NCBI GenBank assembly: GCA_949432885.1
Contig: CASQXY010000002.1
Span: forward strand, 1 to 64,000
DNA: 64,000 nt
Direction: 5' to 3'
Source of the DNA: an uncultured bacterium
Lineage (GTDB): Bacteria; Bacillota; Clostridia; Christensenellales; CAG-917
Of the stretch, positions 55,666-64,000 are shown in pieces (position 1 is the first letter of the stretch; every line of letters starts with the position of its first letter). Position numbers and translations under genes: made by a program. A model generated the notes under the pieces. The model did not search any database. It saw only the letters and a program-made list of their open reading frames with translations, and was not told the origin of the DNA.

Positions 55666-57104
55666 TCGGGACGCGCGTTTTTCTTGATACGCGTGCGGTT
55701 GGGGGTCGGGATAGAGTACGGTCGCCTTTCCATAGACGACGTTCCGCTTTTAAGCAAGCCGTCTTTGAGGTCGGGGTTTATGCGCGGCGCATAGGGCGCG
55801 AGATACGGAGTACCGAAGTTTTCCAGTCCCGCCAGATATGCGATTATAACAAGCGTGACGATAATCATGCCGACAAAGCCCGTGACCGCGCTTACGCACA
55901 GGAAAATCAGTCTGAGTATAGATAGCGTTCCGACTTGGTCGGGCACGCAGAATATGCCTATTGCCGAAAGTGCGATAACGAGTACGGACGGCGAGGATAT
56001 GAGCCCCGATTTGACCGCCGTATCGCCTAGCACAATCGCGCCGACTACGGACAGCGATATGCCGAGGTAGCGCGGCATTCGCAAAGACGCCTGATTGAGT
56101 ATCTCAAACAGCATAAGCACTATCAGCATTTCTATCGCGGGCGGGAAGGGTATGCCCGTCGTCGCCGCCATAAGCGTCATTAGGAATTTTATAGGCAGCA
56201 GCTGGAAATGGTAGGTTTGAAGCGCGACGTATGCCCCCGGCAGAAATATCGTAAGCAATGCGCCCAATATGCGGAAAAGTCTTATCATGGACGCGCGCCA
56301 GTCGCCCGAGTAGTAGTCGTAGCCGTCCTGTACGTCCTCGAATATAAGATAGGGGAGCGTGAGCGCTATTGGCGAGCCGTCAACAAGGATTACGATTCTT
56401 CCTTCCAGAAGTTTTGCTTCTGCTATATCGGGTTTTTCCGTTGTGCCCGTTTGAAGGAAGAATGAGTTTTTCTTTGTTTGTATAAAGGAAGCGATATATG
56501 CGCTGTCCACGATTCCGTCAATGTCTATGCGGCTTATTTTTTCGGAAATTTGGTCGACTATGTGCTTGTCCGCGATTCCGTTTATGTGCAAAACTGCGAC
56601 CGTAGTTGCGGAATATCTGCCCACCTGAAAGAATTTTACCGCAAGGTCGGGAGTTCTCAGGCGGCGGCGGATAAGAGACAGATTGGATTTCAAATCCTCG
56701 ATGAAGCCTTCTCGCGGACCTTTGAGAACGCTTTGAGTGGGAGGTTCCGCAATCGCGCGTTTTTCTGGCTTTCTCAAGGAAATTATATATGAATTTTCGT
56801 CGTCCTCGACTATGAAAGCCACGTCGCCTTCGGCTATCGCGCCCGCGCAGTCGGCAAGCGGAAGCACGGTGATTTCCTCGGAGTAAAGCACGTTTCGGTT
56901 GAGCGCGTCAATATACGGCGACTCGAAGCACGACGCGTTTTTCAGGGGCAGGATTACGTTCTGTTCAAGCAGCAGTTTGTCCGTGCCGCCGTCGATATAC
57001 GCGAAAAGACAGCGTTTGCCCGCGACCGTGAGCTCGCGGCATTTGAGGTCGTCGCTGTTTATGAAGGTATCCTTTATTGCTGTTGTAATTTCTTCTATTT
57101 TCAC
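55662..57104 (-). CDS. gerAA: Spore germinant receptor subunit A (GerA family)
   Basis: The 480-residue product has a large hydrophilic N-terminal half with KGPREGFIEDLKSNLSLIRRRLRTPDL, the hallmark of GerA proteins. The segment EGRIVILVDGSPIALTLPYLIFEDVQ follows, then four to six membrane helices and the PFPPAIEMLIVLMLFEILNQASLRMPR block. Together with GerB and GerC it forms the receptor in the spore inner membrane. The start is a GTG. The three genes overlap by four bases at each joint, so this is one operon; it is probably expressed in the forespore, but I could not identify a sigma-G promoter. Confidence 0.93.
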   Translation of the reverse strand: MKIEEITTAIKDTFINSDDLKCRELTVAGKRCLFAYIDGGTDKLLLEQNVILPLKNASCFESPYIDALNRNVLYSEEITVLPLADCAGAIAEGDVAFIVEDDENSYIISLRKPEKRAIAEPPTQSVLKGPREGFIEDLKSNLSLIRRRLRTPDLAVKFFQVGRYSATTVAVLHINGIADKHIVDQISEKISRIDIDGIVDSAYIASFIQTKKNSFFLQTGTTEKPDIAEAKLLEGRIVILVDGSPIALTLPYLIFEDVQDGYDYYSGDWRASMIRLFRILGALLTIFLPGAYVALQTYHFQLLPIKFLMTLMAATTGIPFPPAIEMLIVLMLFEILNQASLRMPRYLGISLSVVGAIVLGDTAVKSGLISSPSVLVIALSAIGIFCVPDQVGTLSILRLIFLCVSAVTGFVGMIIVTLVIIAYLAGLENFGTPYLAPYAPRINPDLKDGLLKSGTSSMERRPYSIPTPNRTRIKKNARPE

Positions 57105-57337
57105 GTTCGCAGTATTGACAAAACGGCGTGTTTATACGCTCGAATAAAACAATAAAACTCTTATATGTAAAAATTAGACCTTTTTCAACATGAAGTGACG
57201 TCGACGGAAGGCGGTTTTTAACCGCTATTATCGCAAGTCGGACGGCGTTGAAATATGAAACGGGTATTTCGCTTATACGTTGCAGTATTATATAATTAAT
57301 CTGAAAAAATAAACGGAGAGCTCTCGCCGCGTTCGAC

Positions 57338-57361
57338 AAAAAAACGGACGCAGAACGTCCG
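57338..57361 (-). terminator. gdhA terminator
   Basis: A 6-bp GC-rich stem (57345-57350 with 57356-57361) is followed on the minus strand by TTTTTTT. Confidence 0.75.
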
Positions 57362-57384
57362 CTTTTTATAGAGATAAGTTTTAA

Positions 57385-58740
57385 TCAATAAATTCCCTGC
57401 GCCAGCATGGCGTCCGCGACCTTTTTGAATCCCGCGAGGTTTGCGCCCTGTATGAGGTTGTAGGGGAGACGGTAGTAGCCGAGCGTTTCTACGATATTTG
57501 AATGAATGCTTTTCATGATGTCTTTAAGCATTGCGTCTACCTGCTCCGACGTCCAGCCGAGACGTTGGCTGTTTTGAGACATTTCCAATCCGCTGACCGC
57601 AACGCCGCCCGCGTTTGCGGCTTTAGAGGGAGCGATTACGACTCCGTTTTCGTACAGATAGTCGAGCGCCTCGTTGGAGGTGGGCATGTTGGACACCTCG
57701 CAAAGATATTTTACGCCCAGCGCCACCGCGCCCTTTGCGTCTTCGAGGTTGATTTCGTTTTGCATCGCGCAGGGCATATATACGTCGGCTTTTACCTTTC
57801 CCCACGGCTTCTCGCCTTTATACAGCGTTCCGCCGAATTTGTCCGTATATGCTCCGAGCGCGCTCTTGCCCTGCGCGCGTAGGGTGAGCATATGCTCCAT
57901 GAAGTCCACCTTTTCGCCGCATATACCGTTTTCGTCATAAATATAGCCTTCGCTTCCCGAAACGGTCACGACCTTTCCGCCCAGCTCGGAAACCTTTTTC
58001 ACCGCGCCCCAAGCCGCGTTGCCGTAGCCCGAGATGCAGAAGGTCTTTCCTTTTATGTCGTCGTTTTGATGTCTGAGTATTTCTTCGAGGAAGTACGCCG
58101 CGCCGAATCCCGTCGCTTCGGGGCGGATTTTGCTTCCGCCGTAGGACAAGCCCTTGCCCGTCAGCACGCCGTTCTCGAAACCGTTGCGGATTTTTTTGTA
58201 TTGACCGAACAGATAGCCGATTTCCCTTCCGCCTACGCCCATATCGCCCGCGGGAACGTCGAGGTCGGGTCCGATATGGCGATAGAGCTCGTTCATAAAC
58301 GACTGGCAGAATCTCATAATCTCGTCGTCGCTTTTGCCCCTAGGGTCGAAATCGCTTCCGCCTTTGGCTCCGCCCATGGGGAGGGTGGTAAGCGAGTTTT
58401 TGAAAGTCTGCTCGAAAGCAAGGAATTTGATTATGGAAAGATTTACGTTCGGCTGAAAGCGCAGACCGCCTTTGTACGGACCTATCGCTCCGTTAAACTG
58501 TACTCGGTATCCGCGGTTTACGTGATATTTGCCGCTGTCGTCCATCCACGGGACGCGGAACATAATCTGTCTGTCCGGTTCCACCATTCTTTCGAGGACG
58601 CAATACTTGCGATAGATATCTTCTTTTTCGTCTATTGCGGGCGCGAGAGAGCCCAGCACTTCTTTCACTGTTTGCAGAAATTCTTTTTGGTCTGCGTTTT
58701 TTTGTTCGGTTTGCGCGATGACTTCGCTGATATATGACAT
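57385..58740 (-). CDS. gdhA: Glutamate dehydrogenase
   Basis: It interconverts 2-oxoglutarate plus ammonia and glutamate. The 451-residue product belongs to the hexameric family: the catalytic-lysine segment PMGGAKGGSDFDPRGKSD, VPAGDMGVGGREIGYLFGQYK, the nucleotide-binding ISGYGNAAWGAVKK and the C-terminal SNMPTSNEAL and ANAGGVAVSGLEMSQNSQRLGW blocks. The GxGNAA fingerprint fits the NADP-type enzymes; the cofactor is inferred. GGAGG precedes the ATG. Single gene. Confidence 0.96.
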   Translation of the reverse strand: MSYISEVIAQTEQKNADQKEFLQTVKEVLGSLAPAIDEKEDIYRKYCVLERMVEPDRQIMFRVPWMDDSGKYHVNRGYRVQFNGAIGPYKGGLRFQPNVNLSIIKFLAFEQTFKNSLTTLPMGGAKGGSDFDPRGKSDDEIMRFCQSFMNELYRHIGPDLDVPAGDMGVGGREIGYLFGQYKKIRNGFENGVLTGKGLSYGGSKIRPEATGFGAAYFLEEILRHQNDDIKGKTFCISGYGNAAWGAVKKVSELGGKVVTVSGSEGYIYDENGICGEKVDFMEHMLTLRAQGKSALGAYTDKFGGTLYKGEKPWGKVKADVYMPCAMQNEINLEDAKGAVALGVKYLCEVSNMPTSNEALDYLYENGVVIAPSKAANAGGVAVSGLEMSQNSQRLGWTSEQVDAMLKDIMKSIHSNIVETLGYYRLPYNLIQGANLAGFKKVADAMLAQGIY

Positions 58741-58780
58741 AGCCGCCTCCTTTTCCGTTCTCCCTCTTAATATAGATAAA

Positions 58781-58810
58781 AATATACACTACCTTTGTAT
58801 GCGCAGGCAA
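58781..58810 (-). promoter_or_regulatory. Putative gdhA promoter
   Basis: On the minus strand TTGCCT (58805-58810), 18 bases, TATATT (58781-58786), about 40 bases before the start. Confidence 0.45.
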
Positions 58811-59030
58811 ATATTTTTTGTGCGTTGCGCAATTTTTTAAACATATGAAAACTTTTTTATATACGCGGATAGAATTGGCGCTCTTTCCGATTCATCGGAT
58901 TAGAATACCCGAATTTTGTCTTTGACATATGTTTTTTATGCTCGTTCGCGCCCGAAGTTTTATTTTATAGCCGCAAACGAAATCAAAAATGCTGGCGGAA
59001 ATTTTCTTAAAATAAAAGCAATTTTCCATA
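58811..59030. other. Intergenic region between gdhA and the membrane-protein pair
   Basis: AT-rich sequence without an ORF, RNA gene or repeat that I can recognise. Confidence 0.5.
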
Positions 59031-59059
59031 TTGAAATATAAACTATGATATGTTATCAT
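59031..59059 (+). promoter_or_regulatory. Promoter of the membrane-protein pair
   Basis: TTGAAA (59031-59036), 17 bases, TATCAT (59054-59059), with a leader of about 52 bases. Confidence 0.6.
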
Positions 59060-59117
59060 AATAATTACATAATAAGGGCAGGGGCGCGTGCGCAAGTGTG
59101 CTCGCAAGGAGAAAATT

Positions 59118-61766
59118 ATGATTCAGGACAAACAGGTCAAGAAGGTCAAGCAATATCGTGTTGCCAAAACGGTTTTCTATTGCTTGGGCTTTCCTCTGTT
59201 TTTTGTCGCGGTGTTTCTATCCGCGGTCAGATTTATCGGCAACGATCCGTTTACGGGCACGTCCGACTTTACCACTCAGCTCGGCATGTTTAAGAGTATC
59301 GAAATTCTCTTCACTTCGCCCGCGCTGTATGGCGTTTGGATTGCTTTCGGCATGTGGGCGTTTGTCGCAATCATTCATATAATCTTAAGCAAAACCGTCA
59401 AAAACCGCAGAGTCAGGACGCTGTCCGTCGTAGCTCTTTGTCTTGTGGTTATGCTGGGCGGCATGTTTGTGATGGACGCCGTGTTGGGCGCAAAAGTGGA
59501 CACGATTATCAAAAATGCTCCCGAGGGCGTGACGGTTGCCGATTATAAAACGCAGCTGTCCTATTATCGTACTATATCCTCCACGATGAAGCCAAGCAAC
59601 AATATGACCACGAGTCTTATAGAGAAGGTTAAGCATCTCGAAAAGGTTTACAATGTAGATATGCTTGGGATAGACAAGAGCGGCGTTGCAGGCAATATCA
59701 GCAATAAACCCGTGACGTATTATAACGTAATAAGCGACGACGGCGAGTCGGGCGTGGATATAAGCTTCGCAATGGACGACGCGACGGGCAAGCCTAAGCT
59801 CGTATGCGATACGAACAGCGGCAACACCTTCAAGGGCGACGGAGCGATTAAGGCGGATATAGAGGGCAGAGAACTTATTACTCTCGCTCCCAACGGAAAC
59901 GGACAGCTTGTCATCAACGGCAAGACCTATTCCCATTATTTCTACGTTTGCAGGAAATCCGTGCAAGGTCCCGACGTGTACGTTTGGTACACTTCGGATA
60001 TGATGCCCTCTTCTTGGACGTGGAAACACAACGCCAAGGACAACAGCGGCAGCAAGAGCACGATAAAGCCCGAGGACGGCATGTACGGAAAGGGGCTTTA
60101 CAATGCCAACGGTCTTGTGTCCGACGGATGGGTATTTAACTTGTACAACGTGCTCGACATACTCGAAGATTATTACGAGGCTAAGGGAGCCATAGACAAC
60201 GGCGACGAAAACGGCACGTCGGAGCAATATCAGAGCTATTACACTCAGATGTATTCCAACGCGAGTAAAGCGCGCGACGATTACTACAACGGACGCATTT
60301 CCGACGCGAACGGCGAGTACGTCGACAAATGGACAAAGGCTCTTTACGGTCAGGAGCTCATGATGACGGAAAGATTCTCAATCACCCGCGGCGAGCTTGA
60401 CGAGCTTATCGCAAAGGTGGGCGCGCTGCTGGGTGACAACTCCCTGTTCGATTATCTGCTTATAAATATCGATACGTTCGTCGGAGACGTGGGCGTCGGA
60501 GGCATTGTGGAATCCGCGCTAGGCAGCGCGCTCGGAGCTTTGTTCAAACAGCTCAACGCAGGCATGAGCCTCAGAGAGCTGCTCGGCAAATTCAGCATGG
60601 CAGAGGAGACCGTAAATACGGTTATCGATCTTATTAAGACTGCGGCGGATATAAAGGACGAAAGCGTGACGGATATATATATCACCGCCGCGTACAAGGC
60701 AAAGGACGCTTTCGGAAGAGAGCAGGATCACCTGTATATAGCGCTGATTAAGGGCGGCGCCGAGGGCGCAATGGGCACCGACCCCGCGAATGACGTTATT
60801 ATAGAAATCGACCTCGACGACAGAATCATAGACCCCGACACAGGCGCGCGCGCGATAGACCTCGACGCGGTGAGCAACTTCCTCAATACCGCGCTTAACA
60901 ATCTGCTTGAAAAATACAATATCGATATTTCGGGAGGCGCAGTCAATACGATAGTCGGACTAGTGCTCGAAGATATGGACGTAAACGGTCAGACCTACAA
61001 GGGGCTGAGCATTGCGGGTATAGATATTCCGATTATCCTCGACGGCAAAATAAATTTGGATATCGCGGGCATTCTTCAAAACGTGCTCACGGGATTTTAC
61101 AGCTATCAATCGTCCGTGATAAAGCCGGTATGGGATTTTTACGAGCTCGGCTTGCAGTATGACAGAGCATACGTAAACAGTCAGGGCAACGAGACGAGTT
61201 ATAAAAAGGAAGCGTACAAAGCAAGCGCGGCGGCGCTGTTTGCCGAATACGAACGCGCGCATTATGCGGCGGTTGTGCATGGCGGAATGATGGGCTCTGC
61301 GCTCATAGGCGACAACTTGGGAGACGGCTCGTACCCTGCGTCGTTGGGACTGACCGATTTGCAGAGCGTACGTCAGCTCAAAACGGATTTGTCCTATCAG
61401 AGAGAATATTTCCCGATTTACGCACTGCGCGATATGCTGGCTTCCTTTACGGCAATCGTAATATTGTTCTACTTCCTCAGCTTTATGGCGGCGCAGAAGG
61501 AAGAGGATTACGCTTCGGGCAAGATTGCTCCGCGCGATAGGAAGAGCAAGGGAAAGAAGTCGGATGACGCGGACGATTTGGATATGCTGAAAAACTCCGA
61601 TAATTCCGACGGACAGTCGGACGGCGCAAACGAAGACGCCGCGACGATCGAAGACGGCGAAAAAAGCACTTCCGATTTGCCTGAGGCTTCCGACGCGAAT
61701 GCGCCCGAGGACGGGGAGGATACGGCTTTGCCCGTTTCACACAATTCAGATAAGGAGGTGCGCTGA
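59118..61766 (+). CDS. Large membrane protein of unknown family, first of a pair
   Basis: The 882-residue product has three predicted helices near the N-terminus (about 17-40, 70-90 and 101-123) and a further one near 770-792. About 640 residues lie outside the membrane between them, and the acidic C-terminal tail of about 90 residues (Asp, Glu, Ser, Lys) lies inside. The external part starts with APEGVTVADYKTQLSYYRTI and includes repeated amphipathic segments such as SLRELLGKFSMAEETVNTVIDLIK. No family or catalytic motif is recognised. AAGGAG 8 bases before ATG 59118 sets the start; the frame is open to 59088. The next gene starts 2 bases after its stop codon and encodes a protein of the same layout, so the two probably form a complex. 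Confidence 0.75.
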   Translation: MIQDKQVKKVKQYRVAKTVFYCLGFPLFFVAVFLSAVRFIGNDPFTGTSDFTTQLGMFKSIEILFTSPALYGVWIAFGMWAFVAIIHIILSKTVKNRRVRTLSVVALCLVVMLGGMFVMDAVLGAKVDTIIKNAPEGVTVADYKTQLSYYRTISSTMKPSNNMTTSLIEKVKHLEKVYNVDMLGIDKSGVAGNISNKPVTYYNVISDDGESGVDISFAMDDATGKPKLVCDTNSGNTFKGDGAIKADIEGRELITLAPNGNGQLVINGKTYSHYFYVCRKSVQGPDVYVWYTSDMMPSSWTWKHNAKDNSGSKSTIKPEDGMYGKGLYNANGLVSDGWVFNLYNVLDILEDYYEAKGAIDNGDENGTSEQYQSYYTQMYSNASKARDDYYNGRISDANGEYVDKWTKALYGQELMMTERFSITRGELDELIAKVGALLGDNSLFDYLLINIDTFVGDVGVGGIVESALGSALGALFKQLNAGMSLRELLGKFSMAEETVNTVIDLIKTAADIKDESVTDIYITAAYKAKDAFGREQDHLYIALIKGGAEGAMGTDPANDVIIEIDLDDRIIDPDTGARAIDLDAVSNFLNTALNNLLEKYNIDISGGAVNTIVGLVLEDMDVNGQTYKGLSIAGIDIPIILDGKINLDIAGILQNVLTGFYSYQSSVIKPVWDFYELGLQYDRAYVNSQGNETSYKKEAYKASAAALFAEYERAHYAAVVHGGMMGSALIGDNLGDGSYPASLGLTDLQSVRQLKTDLSYQREYFPIYALRDMLASFTAIVILFYFLSFMAAQKEEDYASGKIAPRDRKSKGKKSDDADDLDMLKNSDNSDGQSDGANEDAATIEDGEKSTSDLPEASDANAPEDGEDTALPVSHNSDKEVR

Positions 61767-61768
61767 TT

Positions 61769-64000
61769 ATGAAAAAAGATAAGAATATCCAAAATATCGA
61801 TTCTAATATGGATTACAACGTCGTAAACGTCGATAAAGACGGCAATGCGATAAACGAAGCGTTTCCCGTAAGCGAGCGCACCCAAAAAGACCACAGAAAA
61901 ACCTCCGTAGGCTTTACGCTTATTTCGTTTATCCTGCATGTGCTGGCTTTTGTGCCTATCGTTGCGGTGACGGCGATACTTGCGGCAAAGTGCAGCGAGC
62001 TTACCCCTTACTATACGTTTTGGCCTTTCGTAGGCTTGATTATCGTGATTGTGTTCGCGCTCATTTACACGGTCGTCGCCGTTACGGTGATGAGGAAAAA
62101 GAGCAAGAGCAGCGTCGGCACGCAAACCGTGAAGATAGCCATTACGTTCGCTTGTCTTACGGCGGTGTTCGCTCTTTTGCTCACGTATATTCTTCCCGAC
62201 GTAATAGCGAACGCTACGCAGAACACTCTGTTTGTGGAAGATTTGTACTACAACGGAGAAGAACAGGCGGAAAAGAACGCAAGGCTCGACCGCGACTTTA
62301 TAATGTACAATCTTCTCAACGGGAATCTCAACGACCACACTAAGGAGAACGGAACGTACTCCTACAAGGAGCTTTCCAAGCGTACAAAGAACGGAGCGGG
62401 AGTGTGGAGCTATGACAATGCGGAAATTAACGCCAACTTCGAGATTTACAAGAGATATTCCGTCGCGCAGCTTCAAACCGATATTATTGACGTCATGAAG
62501 CAGAAATCTCCGAGAAAGTATGAGCTGTATCAGTTTATATACAATTCATACGTGCTCAACGATTTCGATTACGCCATGCTCAACAACGTTGACAGACGCG
62601 CGCTCGCGCTTTCAATCGTAGACTACGAGTATTCCAACGCGAAATACGAGAGACTCTTGAAAGAGGGATTTAAAAATAAAAAGATAAAACAGCTTTTCGA
62701 CAAAAATTACGACCAGTTCAATCAAGACGGATATCAGACTTTCGACGATCCGCTTCTGCTGTACGCCCAAATGGACGGACGTATGACGGTGCCCGTCGTA
62801 ATGCGTCTGATACTCAACGAGGGTTGGATGTATTCGCAGCCCGTGTTCGACGCGAACGGAAACTGCTATTTCGATGAAAACAACACCTTCCTTTATGAGC
62901 TGTACGACCCCGCGACGCGCGATAAATTCGTAAAAGAAGAGAACGGGGATTTCGATTTCACGGGAACGCTTATGAACGGCGACGGCTCCGAAATTCCGGT
63001 CAAATACGGCTATAACAAAGACGGCTGGATGGTTTATGAAAACGGCGTGGTCAAGCGCACGATAAACTGGCTTGTTTTGGATATGCTCGGCGATAAGATG
63101 GACCTTACCACTGTCGATTTAATCGGCACGATTACGGGCATTATTCCCGCCGACTTCCCGTTGCCTCCCGCCGCTGTGAAGAACATTTTGAATAAGATAC
63201 TCGGCATGGGCGATTTGACGGGCGCGCTCGGCGACTTGTTGCAGGAAGACTTGCAGGAAGTGCTGGAATACGCCACAAACGGCGCGAACCTCAATATCGG
63301 TCTTTATATGAACGACGAAGACTGCCTTGCCATAAATATTTATCCGATGAACGTGGAATACGGCATGGTCGGCTATATGCAGGCGACTTGGATACAGTCG
63401 AACAATCTGCTTATGGCGGTCATAAACGTTGTGGGTCTTAGAAACTGGCTGTGCATTTTCGGCGCGGTGGGCATTGTGCTGGTTATTGCCGCGGGAATCT
63501 GCCGCGAATGCGGACGTAAGACCCGCGAAAGGACGGCGGTGTCCAGAGACAGAATTGCCCGCGCGAAGACCGTAGAGAAAAACAATAATCCCGAAACGGT
63601 CGCTCCCGAAACGCCCGTCGTTTCGGATAACTTGGCATATCAAACTGCCGCTCCTGCCGCAGAGCCCATAAACGTGATTACGCCCGCTCTCGCGGTCGAG
63701 CCGCAAACGCCCGTTGCAGACATCCCGACAGCGGCGCCCGTTTACGCTCCCCAAGCTCCGCAATACGATTCCGTGAAGGCTGAGCCTATTATGGAGGAGG
63801 AAGCAGTCAGACCCAAGAAGAAAAAGAAAAAACCCGAGCTAACGGAGATTACGACGGATAACGTCTCTGCCGCCGAAGCTCCCGCCGAAAACGCGGCTGT
63901 CGCTCCCGATATCGCCGCGCCTGCGGATAACGGCGAGGCTACCGCACAGACAAGCGACGTGTTGATTGCGGAAGAGGTCAAGCCAAAGAAGAGGAAAAAG
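61769..64000 (+). CDS. Large membrane protein of unknown family, second of a pair (truncated by window end)
   Basis: The frame is open from ATG 61769 to the right edge (744 codons), so the gene is incomplete here. AAGGAGGTG at 61752-61760 lies just before the preceding stop codon. Three helices (about 48-73, 84-108 and 121-143), about 410 external residues, a fourth helix (about 557-580, containing IFGAVGIVLVIAAGICRECG) and a long cytoplasmic tail rich in Ala, Pro, Glu and Lys are visible. The tail contains the repeated motif RPKKKKKKPE / KPKKRKK. The layout (3 helices, ectodomain, 1 helix, charged tail) mirrors the upstream protein. An ectodomain segment VVMRLILNEGWMYSQPVFD and the amphipathic stretch around GMGDLTGALGDLLQEDLQEVL are notable. 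I do not recognise the family. Confidence 0.75.
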   Translation, partial: MKKDKNIQNIDSNMDYNVVNVDKDGNAINEAFPVSERTQKDHRKTSVGFTLISFILHVLAFVPIVAVTAILAAKCSELTPYYTFWPFVGLIIVIVFALIYTVVAVTVMRKKSKSSVGTQTVKIAITFACLTAVFALLLTYILPDVIANATQNTLFVEDLYYNGEEQAEKNARLDRDFIMYNLLNGNLNDHTKENGTYSYKELSKRTKNGAGVWSYDNAEINANFEIYKRYSVAQLQTDIIDVMKQKSPRKYELYQFIYNSYVLNDFDYAMLNNVDRRALALSIVDYEYSNAKYERLLKEGFKNKKIKQLFDKNYDQFNQDGYQTFDDPLLLYAQMDGRMTVPVVMRLILNEGWMYSQPVFDANGNCYFDENNTFLYELYDPATRDKFVKEENGDFDFTGTLMNGDGSEIPVKYGYNKDGWMVYENGVVKRTINWLVLDMLGDKMDLTTVDLIGTITGIIPADFPLPPAAVKNILNKILGMGDLTGALGDLLQEDLQEVLEYATNGANLNIGLYMNDEDCLAINIYPMNVEYGMVGYMQATWIQSNNLLMAVINVVGLRNWLCIFGAVGIVLVIAAGICRECGRKTRERTAVSRDRIARAKTVEKNNNPETVAPETPVVSDNLAYQTAAPAAEPINVITPALAVEPQTPVADIPTAAPVYAPQAPQYDSVKAEPIMEEEAVRPKKKKKKPELTEITTDNVSAAEAPAENAAVAPDIAAPADNGEATAQTSDVLIAEEVKPKKRKK

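Noticed and set aside
57104..57160. A sigma-G or leaderless promoter before gerA (AATACT 6 bases before the GTG)
   Set aside because: The -35 region (GCGTAT) and -10 fit neither the sigma-A nor the sigma-G consensus well enough to call.

Overview
The window comes from an anaerobic, spore-forming-lineage Firmicute, most likely class Clostridia. The evidence is a glycyl-radical ribonucleotide reductase, a thioredoxin reductase that lacks the usual NADPH motifs, a GerA/GerB/GerC germinant-receptor operon, a YyaC-type sporulation protein, clostridial core-gene families and BspA-like lipoproteins of the kind common in gut Clostridia. I cannot place it to genus. It is chromosomal and close to the replication origin.

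Layout. 0-8 kb: a short frameshifted remnant, a U32 peptidase-family protein (-), a GtrA-like membrane protein (+), an nrdD-glutaredoxin fusion behind tandem NrdR boxes (+), a thioredoxin reductase (+) and a YetF/DUF421 membrane protein (-). 8-10.5 kb: a large surface lipoprotein with extreme purine bias in its coding strand. 11.3-17.6 kb: the classical origin-proximal operon rpmH-rnpA-yidD-yidC-khpB-mnmE-mnmG, all on the minus strand. 17.6-26.7 kb: argS, ychF, uppP, a leucine-rich-repeat lipoprotein, a nitroreductase, a GH13 alpha-glucosidase and a GNAT acetyltransferase. 26.7-29.1 kb: 2.4 kb without a credible gene, AT-rich, with three parS sites. It is the best candidate for the origin and centromere region. 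29.2-41.6 kb: gyrB, gyrA, mtnN, rsmG, parA, parB, recF, dnaA and dnaN, with recF and dnaN inverted relative to dnaA. 41.5-47.8 kb: a heavy-metal exporter-like protein, a 124-bp duplication involving the 3' end of tRNA-Asn, the tRNA itself, a second GNAT protein, a 1045-residue modular cell-surface protein and a CvpA-like protein. 47.9-59 kb: yyaC, an ABC exporter pair, lepB, an alpha/beta hydrolase-fold protein without the nucleophile serine, the gerA-B-C operon and gdhA. 59-64 kb: two adjacent large membrane proteins of unknown family, the second cut by the window edge.

How the genes work together. Replication and segregation genes (dnaA, dnaN, recF, gyrAB, parAB-parS) and ribosome/membrane biogenesis genes (rpmH, rnpA, yidCD, khpB, mnmE/G, rsmG) are the set found around oriC in Bacillus, but here they are reshuffled into several blocks on both strands. 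nrdD-Grx and the neighbouring thioredoxin reductase look like a self-contained system for making deoxynucleotides under NrdR control. The gerABC operon, with a small downstream ORF, would form a germinant receptor.

The most striking general signal is a promoter architecture. Seven genes (the U32 gene, rsmG, parA, recF, dnaA, lepB and the hydrolase-like gene) have a sigma-A-like -10 box placed only 6-7 bases before the start codon, which predicts leaderless mRNAs. Other genes have normal leaders with Shine-Dalgarno sites. Promoter, terminator and family calls were made by eye; no searches were run.
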